From Prauserella_A sp040635515 (GTDB lineage: Bacteria; Actinomycetota; Actinomycetes; Mycobacteriales; Pseudonocardiaceae): a DNA stretch of 64,000 bases. The position numbers and the translations under genes were made by a program. The stretch covers positions 62,001 to 126,000 of the forward strand of contig JBEYHY010000010.1 in NCBI GenBank assembly GCA_040635515.1, given 5' to 3'. Numbering within the stretch: the stretch's first letter is position 1; each line of letters starts with the position of its first letter. This document shows, one piece after another, positions 1-7,979 of this stretch. The notes beneath the pieces are model-generated. The model worked only from the letters and a program-made list of their open reading frames with translations. It was not told where the DNA came from and did not search any database.

Positions 1-199
1 ACATCTCGGCGTCGGCAGCCAGCCTGCTACGCAGTGCGGCCACCTCCGGCGACGGTGGTTCGCCGCCGAGTAAGACGTCGAGCGGGCCGAGCAACCTCTC
101 GGTCGTGTCGTCGGCAAGCTGCCTCGCGATCGCGGTGTGCGTCGCCGTCGACGTTTGGTGCTCCCGCCGGTCGGCGGCTGGCTGCGCGCGTGTGTTCAC
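1..199 (-). CDS. Hypothetical protein, N-terminal part only (runs off the window)
   Basis: A GTG start at 197-199 opens a frame that runs leftward off the window without a stop (66 codons visible). The visible part is hydrophilic and alanine/threonine-rich, with no recognisable domain. The start is supported by an AAGGCGG-like ribosome site just upstream and by a promoter-like TTGACG / TAGGCT pair embedded in the inverted repeat at 240-266. High third-position GC supports coding. No function can be assigned from the fragment. Confidence 0.5.
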   Translation of the reverse strand, partial: MNTRAQPAADRREHQTSTATHTAIARQLADDTTERLLGPLDVLLGGEPPSPEVAALRSRLAADAEM

Positions 200-239
200 C
201 GGTTCCGCCTTTCGCGGTAGACCACCGGCGAGCCTAGCA

Positions 240-266
240 ACTACTTGACAGCGTGCGTCAAGTAGT
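240..266. promoter_or_regulatory. Inverted repeat, probable operator/promoter of the leftward edge gene
   Basis: Perfect 10-bp arms ACTACTTGAC and GTCAAGTAGT flank a 7-nt spacer. Read leftward, the repeat contains a TTGACG hexamer that could be the -35 of the partial gene starting at 199, with TAGGCT as a -10 about 19 nt on. Its position over the -35 suggests a repressor site. A terminator role for the MFS gene ending at 275 is unlikely because that gene runs leftward away from its start and there is no T-run. Confidence 0.5.
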
Positions 267-274
267 GGGCCGGA

Positions 275-1729
275 TCAGGCCGCGAGTGCCTTTTCCGGTT
301 CCTTCGTGACCGAGGGACGGACCAGCAGCGAAATGAGCACCGCGACCGTACCGATGCCACCCGCGACGAGGAACGCGGCTCGCAGGCCGTCGGCGTCGGG
401 CGCGCCCGCGTCCGGCGCGCTGCCGAGCGCGGCGACCGACACGAACACCGCGGTGCCGATGGCGCCTGCCACCTGCTGCAGCGTGGCGAGGATGGCGCTG
501 CCGTGGGAGTAGAGCTGATCGGGCAGCGAACCCAGCGCCTCGGTCATGAGCGGCGTCATCATCAGGCCGAGACCCGCCATGAGCAGGATGTGGATCGCGA
601 TCGCGGCGGCAAGCGGCGAGCCGGGGCCGAGCAAGGTGAACAGCCACAACGCCGTCGCCATCGCGATCGCGCCGGGGACGACGAGCGGGCGCGCCCCGAA
701 CCGGTCGAACAGCGAACCGACGGGACGGCCGAGCAGCCCGAGGACCAGGCCTCCCGGCAGCACGGCGAGCCCGCTGACGAACGTGCCGGTGTCGAGCACG
801 GTCTGCAGGTACAGCGGCAGCATGATCGACGCGACGCCCAGCAGGCACATGAACAGCAGCGCCGTCAGGCTCAGCGCGATCGTGAAGCTGCGGTGCGTGA
901 ACGGCCGGAGGTCGAGCAATGCCTTGTCACCTCGTTGCAGGCGAAGCTGCCGCCACGCGAAAACGGCGAGTGCCACGGCGCCGCCGGCGATGGGCGCCCA
1001 CGGCGGGACGAGATGCTCGCCGCCTCCTCCCTCGCCGATCGAGGCGAGGCCGTAGAGCAGGCCACCGAATCCGAGGGCCGACAGCAGTACCGAGACCAGG
1101 TCAAGCGGCACCGACCTGGTCTTGCTGTCCAGCCGCAGCCACGTCGCGCCGATGAGCAGGGCGGCGATGGAGAGCGGGAGCACGATCCAGAACATCCACC
1201 GCCAGCCGAGGCCCGACAGCACGGCGCCACCGATGGTGGGGCCGAGCGCGGGGGCGACCGCGATGACGATGGTGATCGTGCCCATCGTGGCGCCGCGCCG
1301 CTCCTGCGGCACGAGCCGCATGACCGTGGTCATCAGCAGCGGCAGCATCACCGCCGTGCCGCACGCCTGGATGACGCGCCCCACCAGCAGTACCGCGAAC
1401 CCGGGGGCGACGGCGCTCACGAACGTGCCGACGCTGAACAGGGTGAGCGAGACGATGAAGACCTGCCGTGGGGTGAAGCGTTCGAGCAGGAATCCCGTTG
1501 TCGGGATGACCACGGCCATGGTCAGCAGGAACCCGCTGGTGAGCCATTGCACGGTGGTGGTGGAGACGCCGAGGTCGACGGTCAGGTCGCGCAGGGCGAC
1601 GCTGAGGATCGTCTCGTTGAGAATCATGACGAAGGCCGAGGCCACCAGCACGCCGATGAGCATGCCCGCTCGTGCGGGCGCGGGTCTGGGGTCGGAGGCC
1701 GCGGGCGTCGCGCTCGCGGTGTCGATCAT
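275..1729 (-). CDS. MFS drug exporter, DHA2 (EmrB/QacA, 14-helix) type
   Basis: Predicted 484-residue inner-membrane proton-driven exporter. After a short Pro/Ala-rich N-terminus, about 14 hydrophobic segments follow, with the typical DHA2 first helix region (ILNETILSVALRDL) and the motif around TTVQWLTSGFLL. The ATG at 1727-1729 was chosen because GAGGAAG lies 6 nt upstream; longer upstream readings lack membrane-protein character. It lies in the same direction as and downstream of the TetR gene (272 bp gap), so the regulator may control it together with the divergent MFS gene at 2885. The substrate is unknown; exporters of this family commonly expel cationic or amphipathic drugs. Confidence 0.9.
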   Translation of the reverse strand: MIDTASATPAASDPRPAPARAGMLIGVLVASAFVMILNETILSVALRDLTVDLGVSTTTVQWLTSGFLLTMAVVIPTTGFLLERFTPRQVFIVSLTLFSVGTFVSAVAPGFAVLLVGRVIQACGTAVMLPLLMTTVMRLVPQERRGATMGTITIVIAVAPALGPTIGGAVLSGLGWRWMFWIVLPLSIAALLIGATWLRLDSKTRSVPLDLVSVLLSALGFGGLLYGLASIGEGGGGEHLVPPWAPIAGGAVALAVFAWRQLRLQRGDKALLDLRPFTHRSFTIALSLTALLFMCLLGVASIMLPLYLQTVLDTGTFVSGLAVLPGGLVLGLLGRPVGSLFDRFGARPLVVPGAIAMATALWLFTLLGPGSPLAAAIAIHILLMAGLGLMMTPLMTEALGSLPDQLYSHGSAILATLQQVAGAIGTAVFVSVAALGSAPDAGAPDADGLRAAFLVAGGIGTVAVLISLLVRPSVTKEPEKALAA

Positions 1730-2001
1730 GGAAAACTTCCTCACAGGAGCGGAATCGGAGTGCGGGCCGGGCTCGGCAAGGCCGCCTCCGGCATCGCGCG
1801 CTGGCGCTGCTCGCTGATGGCGTGGCACCAGAGGTGGAAGGCCGATCCTTGCCGACGTCTGTCGGCGCCGACTGCGGTGGCGGCGGATGGCCACAATGCG
1901 ACCACCTTGATCAGTGTAGTCGGGGGCTCCGACAGTTTCCCGCGAATTTCCGCCGCACCGCCCCGCCGGGTCCGGTGTGGACGGACAAATCGGGAGCGGG
2001 G

Positions 2002-2727
2002 TCAGCCGGTGACGGGCGCCAGCCACAGCCCGACGAGCGCGTCGGTGAGCCCGTTGGCCGCCTCGGCCCAGGTGCTCCTCGGAGTTGCCGTGCCCTCGGC
2101 GATCGCGCGTTCCCTCTCGGCGATCCCGTGCACCATGAGCTGGCGTGCCATGTCCCGCCGTTCGAGCTGAACCCGCGGTGGCAGCCCGGAAACACACGTG
2201 TCGAGTTCGGTCACCGCGATCATCGTCGAGGGGGAGTTGAACGACTCCTCCCGCATGATCGGCCGGTAGGCGGGGTCGGTCGCCACCTGGGCGCCGAAGC
2301 GGCCGAACCAGGTCGGCGTGCCCAGCCCGGCGAGGTGCTCGGCGGGCGGTACGACGAGGCAGGCGATCCAGTCCCGCACGTCGGTGGAGCCCGATGCCTC
2401 GGCGACCATGGCCTCGCGCAGCACCTCGATCCGCTCGTCGTGCTTGCGCAGGATCGCGCGGATCAGGTCGGCCTTGGTGGCGAAGTGATAGCTGACCGCG
2501 GTCGTGTTGCCCTGGCCCGCGGCGGCCCCGATCTGGCGATTGGACACGGAGTTGACGCCGTGCTCGGCGAACAGCCGCTCCGCGGTGGCCATGATGAGCT
2601 CCCGGGTGGCGCGCGCCCTGCCCGTTGCCTGTTCCTTCGCCGGCGCTTCGCCGGGCATGGCCGCCATGGCTTTCACCGCCTCCCGCCTGTTGTCCGCGTC
2701 ATCGCTACCCGCATCATCCTCGGTCAT
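2002..2727 (-). CDS. TetR/AcrR family transcriptional regulator
   Basis: About 241 residues from ATG 2725-2727. The N-terminal ~37 residues are polar. A TetR helix-turn-helix follows at roughly residues 38-90 (ATAERLFAEHGVNSVSNRQI, then the characteristic SYHFATKADLI), and then a ligand-binding helical domain. It is divergent from the MFS gene at 2885, with a perfect inverted repeat (2827-2848) in between: the standard layout of a TetR repressor controlling an exporter and itself. The start is uncertain, because a longer reading to 2817 would abut the operator and MAAMPGE inside is also possible. The ligand is unknown. Confidence 0.9.
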   Translation of the reverse strand: MTEDDAGSDDADNRREAVKAMAAMPGEAPAKEQATGRARATRELIMATAERLFAEHGVNSVSNRQIGAAAGQGNTTAVSYHFATKADLIRAILRKHDERIEVLREAMVAEASGSTDVRDWIACLVVPPAEHLAGLGTPTWFGRFGAQVATDPAYRPIMREESFNSPSTMIAVTELDTCVSGLPPRVQLERRDMARQLMVHGIAERERAIAEGTATPRSTWAEAANGLTDALVGLWLAPVTG

Positions 2728-2826
2728 CCTCAAGGTTCCCGATGTCCGGTTCGCGGCGTGTTTTGCCGCACACCCCGCCCCGATCGGCGCCCCGGCCTTT
2801 CCGGGGACCGAGCCCATCCTGCTATG

Positions 2827-2848
2827 TTAAGTCAATCAGTTGACTTAA
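2827..2848. promoter_or_regulatory. TetR operator between the regulator and MFS exporter
   Basis: Perfect 9-bp arms TTAAGTCAA and TTGACTTAA separated by TCAG, in AT-rich sequence unlike its surroundings. The repeat sits between the divergent TetR and MFS genes, 36 bp upstream of the MFS ATG, and includes a TTGACT hexamer usable as a -35. The location and symmetry fit a TetR dimer site. Confidence 0.7.
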
Positions 2849-2884
2849 TCCACGATTCCGGTGAAAGACGAGGAGTTTTCCTTC

Positions 2885-4855
2885 ATGACTCACGCTGTCG
2901 GCGGCGCACCGGCCCGGTCCCAGGTGCGGCCGGGCGCCGTGGTGGCGGTGCTTGCCTCCGGCGGCATCGTCGTCTCGCTCATGCAGACACTGGTCATCCC
3001 GCTGGTGCCGAAGCTGCCGTCGCTGCTGGGCGCCACGGCGGCCGACACCTCGTGGGCGATCACCGCGACCCTGCTCGCGGCCGCGGTGGCGACGCCGACG
3101 GTCGGCAGGCTCGGCGACATGTACGGCAAGCGGCGCATGCTGCTGTTCAGCCTTCTGATGCTGATCGCCGGATCGGTGCTGTGCGCCATGTCGGACACTC
3201 TCGTGCCGATGGTGGCCGGCAGGACGTTGCAGGGCCTCGCCGCGGGAGTCATCCCGCTCGGCATCAGCATCATGCGGGACGAACTGCCGCCCGAGCGGCT
3301 CGGCGGAGCGACCGCGCTCATGAGCGCTTCGCTCGGGGTCGGCGGGGCACTGGGCCTCCCCGCCGCCGCCTTCATCGCCGAGAAAGCCGATTGGCACGTG
3401 CTGTTCTGGGGATCGGCGGGGCTGGGCGCCGTCGCCGCGGTCCTCGTGCTCACCGTCGTTCCCGAGTCCAGAGTGCGTACCGGCGGCAGGTTCGACCTTC
3501 CTGGGGCGCTGGGGTTGTCGATCGCGCTGCTGTGCTTGCTGCTGGCGATCTCGAAAGGCGCTGAATGGGGATGGGGAAGTGAGCGGACACTCGGGCTGCT
3601 CGGCGGCGCCGTTGCCGTCCTGCTCGTCTGGGGCTGGTGGGAACTGCGCACCCGGCAGCCGCTCGTCGATCTGCGCACCACCGCGCGCAGGCAGGTGCTG
3701 CTGACCAACATCGCCTCCATCGTCTTCGGTTTCGCGATGTTCGCGATGTCACTGGTGCTGCCCCAATTGCTGCAGGCGCCAGAGGCGACCGGATACGGCA
3801 TGGGGCAGACGATCCTCGCCGCGGGACTGGTCATGGCACCCAACGGCCTCGTCATGATGGCCATGGCGCCGATCTCCGCGAAAATCTCGCGCACCATGGG
3901 TCCGAAGGTCACGCTGATGACCGGCGCCGTCGTGGTGGCTGCCGGCTACGCGCTGACCCTCGTGCTGATGGCGGAGATCTGGCAGCTCGTGATCGCCTCC
4001 AGCGTCATCGGCGCGGGAATCGGCCTTGCCTACGGCGCCATGCCCGCGCTGGTGATGGGCGCGGTTCCGGTGTCGGAGACCGCGGCGGCCAACAGCCTCA
4101 ACACACTCATGCGCTCGATCGGCACGTCGGTCTCCAGCGCGGTCGCCGGAGTCATCCTCGCCAGCATGACCATGACGGTGGGCGGAACGGCCGTTCCCTC
4201 GCGCGAGGGCTTCCAGGTCGTGCTCGTGATCGCGGTGGCGGCCTCGCTTGCCGCGCTCGTGGTCGCGTCCTTCCTGCCCGGCCGGAAGAAGCCCGCTCCC
4301 GCCGCCGCGGCGCCGGTTCCGGCCGGTTCGCTCACCGGCAGGGTGCTGGGAACCGATGGTGGTGAGATCGCCGGCGGCGTGGTCACCGTGACCGGACCGG
4401 ACGGAAGGCAGCTCGGCAGGACCCGCTCCGGCGCTGACGGCGGCTTCGCCGTCAGCGGGCTGCGTTCCGGCAGCTACACGGTGATCGTGACCGCGAGCGG
4501 ATTCGAACCGGAGGCGGCCTCGGTCGCGCTGAACGGTTCCGGGGTGGCACGGGATTTCACGCTCGCCGCGATCGGCCGCATCCACGGCAGGGTCACCGCG
4601 CCCGACGGCACCGGGCTCGCCGGCGCGACCGTGACGGTCACCGGCGCGGGCGGCGAACGGGTTTCCAGCGTGGTCACCGGCTCCGGCGGCCACTACGAAC
4701 TGCTCGGCCTGCCCTCCGGCGAGTACACGGTTGTCACCAGTCTGTACGCGCCTTCGGTGCGGCAGGTCAGCCTCACCGGCGCGGGGAAGGTCACCGTGGA
4801 CCTCGATCTGGCCGGCGCGAACGGACCAGGGACTGCCCCTGGATCGCCGGCATAG
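2885..4855 (+). CDS. MFS exporter fused to two carboxypeptidase-regulatory-like (Ig-like) domains
   Basis: 656 residues from ATG 2885 (AGGAG at 2871-2875). Residues ~15-465 form a DHA2-type MFS exporter with about 14 hydrophobic segments, including the motif RLGDMYGKRRMLL after the second helix. A Pro/Ala linker then leads to two tandem CarboxypepD_reg-like beta-sandwich repeats (about residues 475-560 and 565-645), each with the GLxSGxYTV-type signature (GLRSGSYTV, GLPSGEYTV). Such domains normally occur in secreted or surface proteins, whereas the C-terminus of a 14-helix MFS is expected in the cytoplasm. The gene is divergent from the TetR gene with a palindromic operator between, so it is probably induced by the TetR ligand. 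Confidence 0.9.
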   Translation: MTHAVGGAPARSQVRPGAVVAVLASGGIVVSLMQTLVIPLVPKLPSLLGATAADTSWAITATLLAAAVATPTVGRLGDMYGKRRMLLFSLLMLIAGSVLCAMSDTLVPMVAGRTLQGLAAGVIPLGISIMRDELPPERLGGATALMSASLGVGGALGLPAAAFIAEKADWHVLFWGSAGLGAVAAVLVLTVVPESRVRTGGRFDLPGALGLSIALLCLLLAISKGAEWGWGSERTLGLLGGAVAVLLVWGWWELRTRQPLVDLRTTARRQVLLTNIASIVFGFAMFAMSLVLPQLLQAPEATGYGMGQTILAAGLVMAPNGLVMMAMAPISAKISRTMGPKVTLMTGAVVVAAGYALTLVLMAEIWQLVIASSVIGAGIGLAYGAMPALVMGAVPVSETAAANSLNTLMRSIGTSVSSAVAGVILASMTMTVGGTAVPSREGFQVVLVIAVAASLAALVVASFLPGRKKPAPAAAAPVPAGSLTGRVLGTDGGEIAGGVVTVTGPDGRQLGRTRSGADGGFAVSGLRSGSYTVIVTASGFEPEAASVALNGSGVARDFTLAAIGRIHGRVTAPDGTGLAGATVTVTGAGGERVSSVVTGSGGHYELLGLPSGEYTVVTSLYAPSVRQVSLTGAGKVTVDLDLAGANGPGTAPGSPA

Positions 4856-4880
4856 CGCGGCGGGCACTGCGTGTGGTGAC

Positions 4881-6383
4881 ATGACGGCTGTGACGGCAGC
4901 CAAGCCGATGGTCATCGGCGTCGACATCGGAACATCGAGCAGCAAGGGCGTGCTCGTCGACCGTGACACCGGTGCCGTGGTGCACACCGCGGTGCGGGAA
5001 CACGCGGTGTCCCGCCCCCGGCGCGGGCACGCCGAGATGGATCCGCGCGTGTGGTGGGCCGAGTTCACCGGCATCACCGGCGAACTTCTGCGAGCCCGTG
5101 GAGCCGAGGGTTCCGTTGCGGCGGTCGGGGTCAGTGGGATGGGTCCCTGCGTCGCGCTGACCGGAGGGGGAGACCCCGGTACGGAGCAACCGCTGCGGCC
5201 CGCGATCCTCTACGGTGTCGACACCCGCGCCACCGCGCAGATCGCCGCGCTCGACGAGGAACTCGGCGCCGACGCCGTGCTCGAGCGGTGTGGCTCGCGG
5301 TTGTCCACCCAGGCCGTCGGCCCCAAGCTCGCCTGGATCGCCGAGAACGAGCCGGACGTCGCCGCGAAGGCGAAACGTTTGTACATGCCCAGTTCCTGGC
5401 TGGTGTCCCGGCTCACCGGCGAGTACGTGCTCGATCACCACTCGGCGAGTCAGTCGGTGCCGCTGTACGACTCGCGGGAGCTCGACTGGTACGAACCATG
5501 GGCCCGGCGCGTCGCCCCGTGGCTCGACCTGCCGCCGCTGCGCTGGCCGGGCGACGTCGCGGGAACCGTGACCGCCACGGCGGCGCGGGAGACGGGCCTC
5601 GAAGCGGGAACCCCGGTGATCACCGGCACGATCGACGCGTGGGCGGAGGCCGTGAGCGTAGGCGCCCAGCACACCGGCGACCTGATGATCATGTACGGCA
5701 CGACGATGTTCCTCATCGCGACGACGGAACGCAGACTGACGATGCCGAGCCTGTGGAGCACCGTCGGTGCCTACGAGGGAACCCGCAACCTCGCGGGCGG
5801 CATGGCCACTTCCGGCGCGGTGACCGAATGGCTGCGTGGCCTCTTCGGCGGTCCCGCACACGCCGAACTGCTCGACGAGGCGAGCCGGTCGGGACCGGGT
5901 GCGGGCGGATTGCTGATGCTGCCGTACTTCGCGGGTGAGCGCACACCGATCGCCGATCCCCGCGCCCGCGGGGTCATCGCGGGACTGACCCTCGAACACA
6001 CGCGAGGTGATCTGTACCGGGCGGCGCTCGAAGCGACCGCGCACGGGGTGCGGCACAACATCGCCGCGCTGCGGGAGGCGGGCGCGCGACTGGATCGGAT
6101 CGTCGCCGTCGGAGGCGGAACCCAGGGTGGCTTGTGGACCCAGATCGTCAGCGATGTCACCGGGGTCGAGCAGGTGATCCCCTCGGTGACCGTCGGCGCC
6201 GGCTACGGTGCGGCGCTGCTCGCCGCCGAGGCGACGGGGACAGCCGACATCGCGGTGTGGAACCCGGTGCGCGAGATCCGCGTCCCCGATGCCGCTCTCC
6301 GCGAGCGCTACGACGAACTCCACCGTGGCTACCTCGATCTCTATCCCGCCACTCGACCGGTCGTGCACGGTCTTTCCGGTTGA
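4881..6383 (+). CDS. FGGY-family carbohydrate kinase (xylulokinase-like)
   Basis: About 500 residues from ATG 4881, the usual length for FGGY sugar kinases. The N-terminal phosphate loop is VIGVDIGTSSSKGVLVD. A second-domain ATP-site signature is seen in GGGTQGGLWTQIVSDV, and PYFAGERTPIADP matches the family's GERTP segment. Such enzymes phosphorylate a ketose or polyol with ATP. Xylulose is the commonest substrate of this subgroup, but none can be assigned here: no sugar transporter, isomerase or sugar regulator is adjacent. It follows the MFS gene by 25 bp and may be read through from it. Confidence 0.88.
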   Translation: MTAVTAAKPMVIGVDIGTSSSKGVLVDRDTGAVVHTAVREHAVSRPRRGHAEMDPRVWWAEFTGITGELLRARGAEGSVAAVGVSGMGPCVALTGGGDPGTEQPLRPAILYGVDTRATAQIAALDEELGADAVLERCGSRLSTQAVGPKLAWIAENEPDVAAKAKRLYMPSSWLVSRLTGEYVLDHHSASQSVPLYDSRELDWYEPWARRVAPWLDLPPLRWPGDVAGTVTATAARETGLEAGTPVITGTIDAWAEAVSVGAQHTGDLMIMYGTTMFLIATTERRLTMPSLWSTVGAYEGTRNLAGGMATSGAVTEWLRGLFGGPAHAELLDEASRSGPGAGGLLMLPYFAGERTPIADPRARGVIAGLTLEHTRGDLYRAALEATAHGVRHNIAALREAGARLDRIVAVGGGTQGGLWTQIVSDVTGVEQVIPSVTVGAGYGAALLAAEATGTADIAVWNPVREIRVPDAALRERYDELHRGYLDLYPATRPVVHGLSG

Positions 6384-6400
6384 GCGCCGCGGAACCCGGC

Positions 6401-6566
6401 CGCGAGTCCCCCGCTCCGGACGCCGAGTTCTGCGTTCAGGACGCCGAGTTCTGCGTTCGGGTGGGTGAGATCTGCGTTGGGCACGGCGAGTTCCGCGTTC
6501 AGGCCCGCGAGATCTGCGCTCGGGGTAGGCGAGCGCCGGCCGGGTCGGCGAGTGCCGCATTCGGCG
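6401..6566. repeat. 21-bp tandem repeat array A (left arm)
   Basis: Directly after the kinase stop, a head element GCGAGTCCCCCGCTCCGGAC is followed by about six degenerate 21-nt units such as GCCGAGTTCTGCGTTCAGGA. They decay into a longer, more diverged stretch. Related arrays lie at 6591, 27700, 32441, 44141 and 60750. No long open frame with good coding character covers the array. The 320-bp gap 6384-6703 holds only this array and its mirror image. Confidence 0.85.
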
Positions 6567-6590
6567 CACAGCCTTGGGCGCGGCCGGTGA

Positions 6591-6676
6591 TGACTTGAGC
6601 GCGGATCTCGCCGTCCTGAGTGCAGATCTCGCCGTCTTGAGTGCGGAACTCGGCGTCCTGGACGGGGGACTCGCGC
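6591..6676. repeat. 21-bp tandem repeat array A (right arm, inverted)
   Basis: The same unit in inverted orientation: read on the minus strand, a head GCGAGTCCCCCGTCCAGGAC is followed by three units (for example GGCGAGATCTGCACTCAGGA). The head lies next to the stop of the leftward ligase gene, so the two arrays face each other between two convergent genes. Confidence 0.85.
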
Positions 6677-6703
6677 CCCACCCCCGGGCGCGGGCCGGTC
6701 AGG

Positions 6704-7849
6704 TCAGGTCAGGCCCATCGTGGCCACCAGGAGACGGGCGGCGCTGCCGCCCGTTTCGGTGGCGAGGTCGACGGCGGCCGGCACGTCGAGCTCCTCGGCC
6801 AGCAGCAGCCGCAGCTTCTCGACCTCGGCCTCGCCCGACTCACCCGGCCGTCCGGCCGCCCGGTACAACTTCGCCAGGCGGTCGGCCGCCGCGTCGAGCA
6901 CCGACGGGGCGTAGTCCCAGTCGCTGTCCCACGGCCGGTCGATGACGGCCAGCCGCAACACCGGCGCGGGATGCGTGGCGAGCACATCCCTTACCGCCAC
7001 GAGGTTTCCCTCCGACTTCGCCATCTTCACGCCACCGACGCGCACCGTCCCCGCGTGCAGCCACGCCCGCGCGTACGGCGCGCTGCCGGTCAGCGCTTCC
7101 GCCATCGCCGCGTGGTAGGTGTGGTGCGGGAACCGGAGATCGGCGCCGCCCGCGTGGACGTCGACCCCGATACCGAACACCGAGGACGCCATCGCGACGC
7201 ACCCCGCGTGCCAGCCCGGCCTGCCCCTGCCCCACGGCGAACTCCATGCGGGGTGGCCGGGTTCCTCCGCCTGCCACACGGCGACATCGAGTGGATGGTC
7301 TTTCGCCGGATCGTCCGGTCGCCCTCCGTGCTCCCCGGCGAGCCGCAACGCCGTTTCCTCGTCCAGTCCCGCCTTGGCCGCGATCCCGGTTCCCCGGAAG
7401 TAGACCGATCCCTCACGAACGTATGCGGCTCCCGATTCGACAAGCGCCGCGGCCAGCCTGCGAACCGGGTCGATGAAACCGTGCGCGGCCGGTGCGTGAT
7501 CGGGCGCGCGCACGCCGAGTGCGGCCATGTCGCCCTCGAACTCGAACTGCTCGAACGAGGCGAGCTGGTCGTAGGGCGTGCCTTCGCGCCGCGCGACATC
7601 GTGCAGTACATCGTCGACATCGGTGATATTGCGGCAGACGAGTGGTTCGACCCCGAGTACGCGCAGCACGCGAGCCAGCGTGTCGACCCAGACAAACGTG
7701 GCCGCCTGCCCGATGTGCGTCACGTCGTAGGGCGTGACGCCGCACGCGTAGATCCTCGCGCGATCGAGTAACCGCACTCTGCGCCCGCCGATGCTCACGG
7801 CCGTCGCCCCCGCGATCGGCCGCTTCCGTGTCATGGACTCGAACGTCAT
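6704..7849 (-). CDS. MshC/CysRS-like class I aminoacyl ligase
   Basis: 381 residues from ATG 7847-7849. The class I synthetase fold of the cysteinyl-tRNA synthetase/MshC group is clear: ACGVTPYDVTHIGQAATF, the NITDVDD segment, GRPGWHAGC, FPHH and a KMAKSEGN loop. Three zinc ligands typical of the group are kept (Cys of ACGVTPYD, Cys of WHAGC, His of FPHH). MshC activates cysteine and joins it to GlcN-Ins in mycothiol synthesis. The HIGH box reads HIGQ here, and the C-terminal tRNA-binding region of CysRS is absent. It could be MshC itself or a paralogue that activates an amino acid for another pathway; none of the neighbours is a mycothiol gene. Confidence 0.8.
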   Translation of the reverse strand: MTFESMTRKRPIAGATAVSIGGRRVRLLDRARIYACGVTPYDVTHIGQAATFVWVDTLARVLRVLGVEPLVCRNITDVDDVLHDVARREGTPYDQLASFEQFEFEGDMAALGVRAPDHAPAAHGFIDPVRRLAAALVESGAAYVREGSVYFRGTGIAAKAGLDEETALRLAGEHGGRPDDPAKDHPLDVAVWQAEEPGHPAWSSPWGRGRPGWHAGCVAMASSVFGIGVDVHAGGADLRFPHHTYHAAMAEALTGSAPYARAWLHAGTVRVGGVKMAKSEGNLVAVRDVLATHPAPVLRLAVIDRPWDSDWDYAPSVLDAAADRLAKLYRAAGRPGESGEAEVEKLRLLLAEELDVPAAVDLATETGGSAARLLVATMGLT

Positions 7850-7937
7850 GCGGCCACGATGCCGCAGCCCGCCCCACGGCGCGACTCCCTTGACCGGCCG
7901 CTTCCCTCGCTCGTACAGTCGTGCCGTAATCAAGTTG

Positions 7938-7958
7938 CCGTGCCGTGAAACGGCACGG
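7938..7958. promoter_or_regulatory. Inverted repeat upstream of the CoA transferase gene
   Basis: Perfect 9-bp arms CCGTGCCGT and ACGGCACGG around GAA, 21 bp upstream of the ATG at 7980. A partial copy (GTGCCGTAAT) lies just before at 7921. The position suggests an operator. The IclR regulator encoded at 10044-10829 is the nearest candidate to bind it, but that link is inference. Confidence 0.55.
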
Positions 7959-7979
7959 ACGATCTGTTCGGGGAGCCCG

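Noticed and set aside
240..266. Inverted repeat considered as a transposon end or attachment site
   Set aside because: No partner copy, transposase, integrase or target duplication is seen; its position over a -35 fits an operator better.
503..2170. Long open frame antisense to the MFS exporter (rich in Arg, Gln, Asp)
   Set aside because: Shadow of the real gene caused by high GC; no ribosome site and no family resemblance.
6401..6566. Repeat array considered as a CRISPR array
   Set aside because: Units of ~21 nt follow one another directly with no unique spacers and are degenerate; no cas genes are present.
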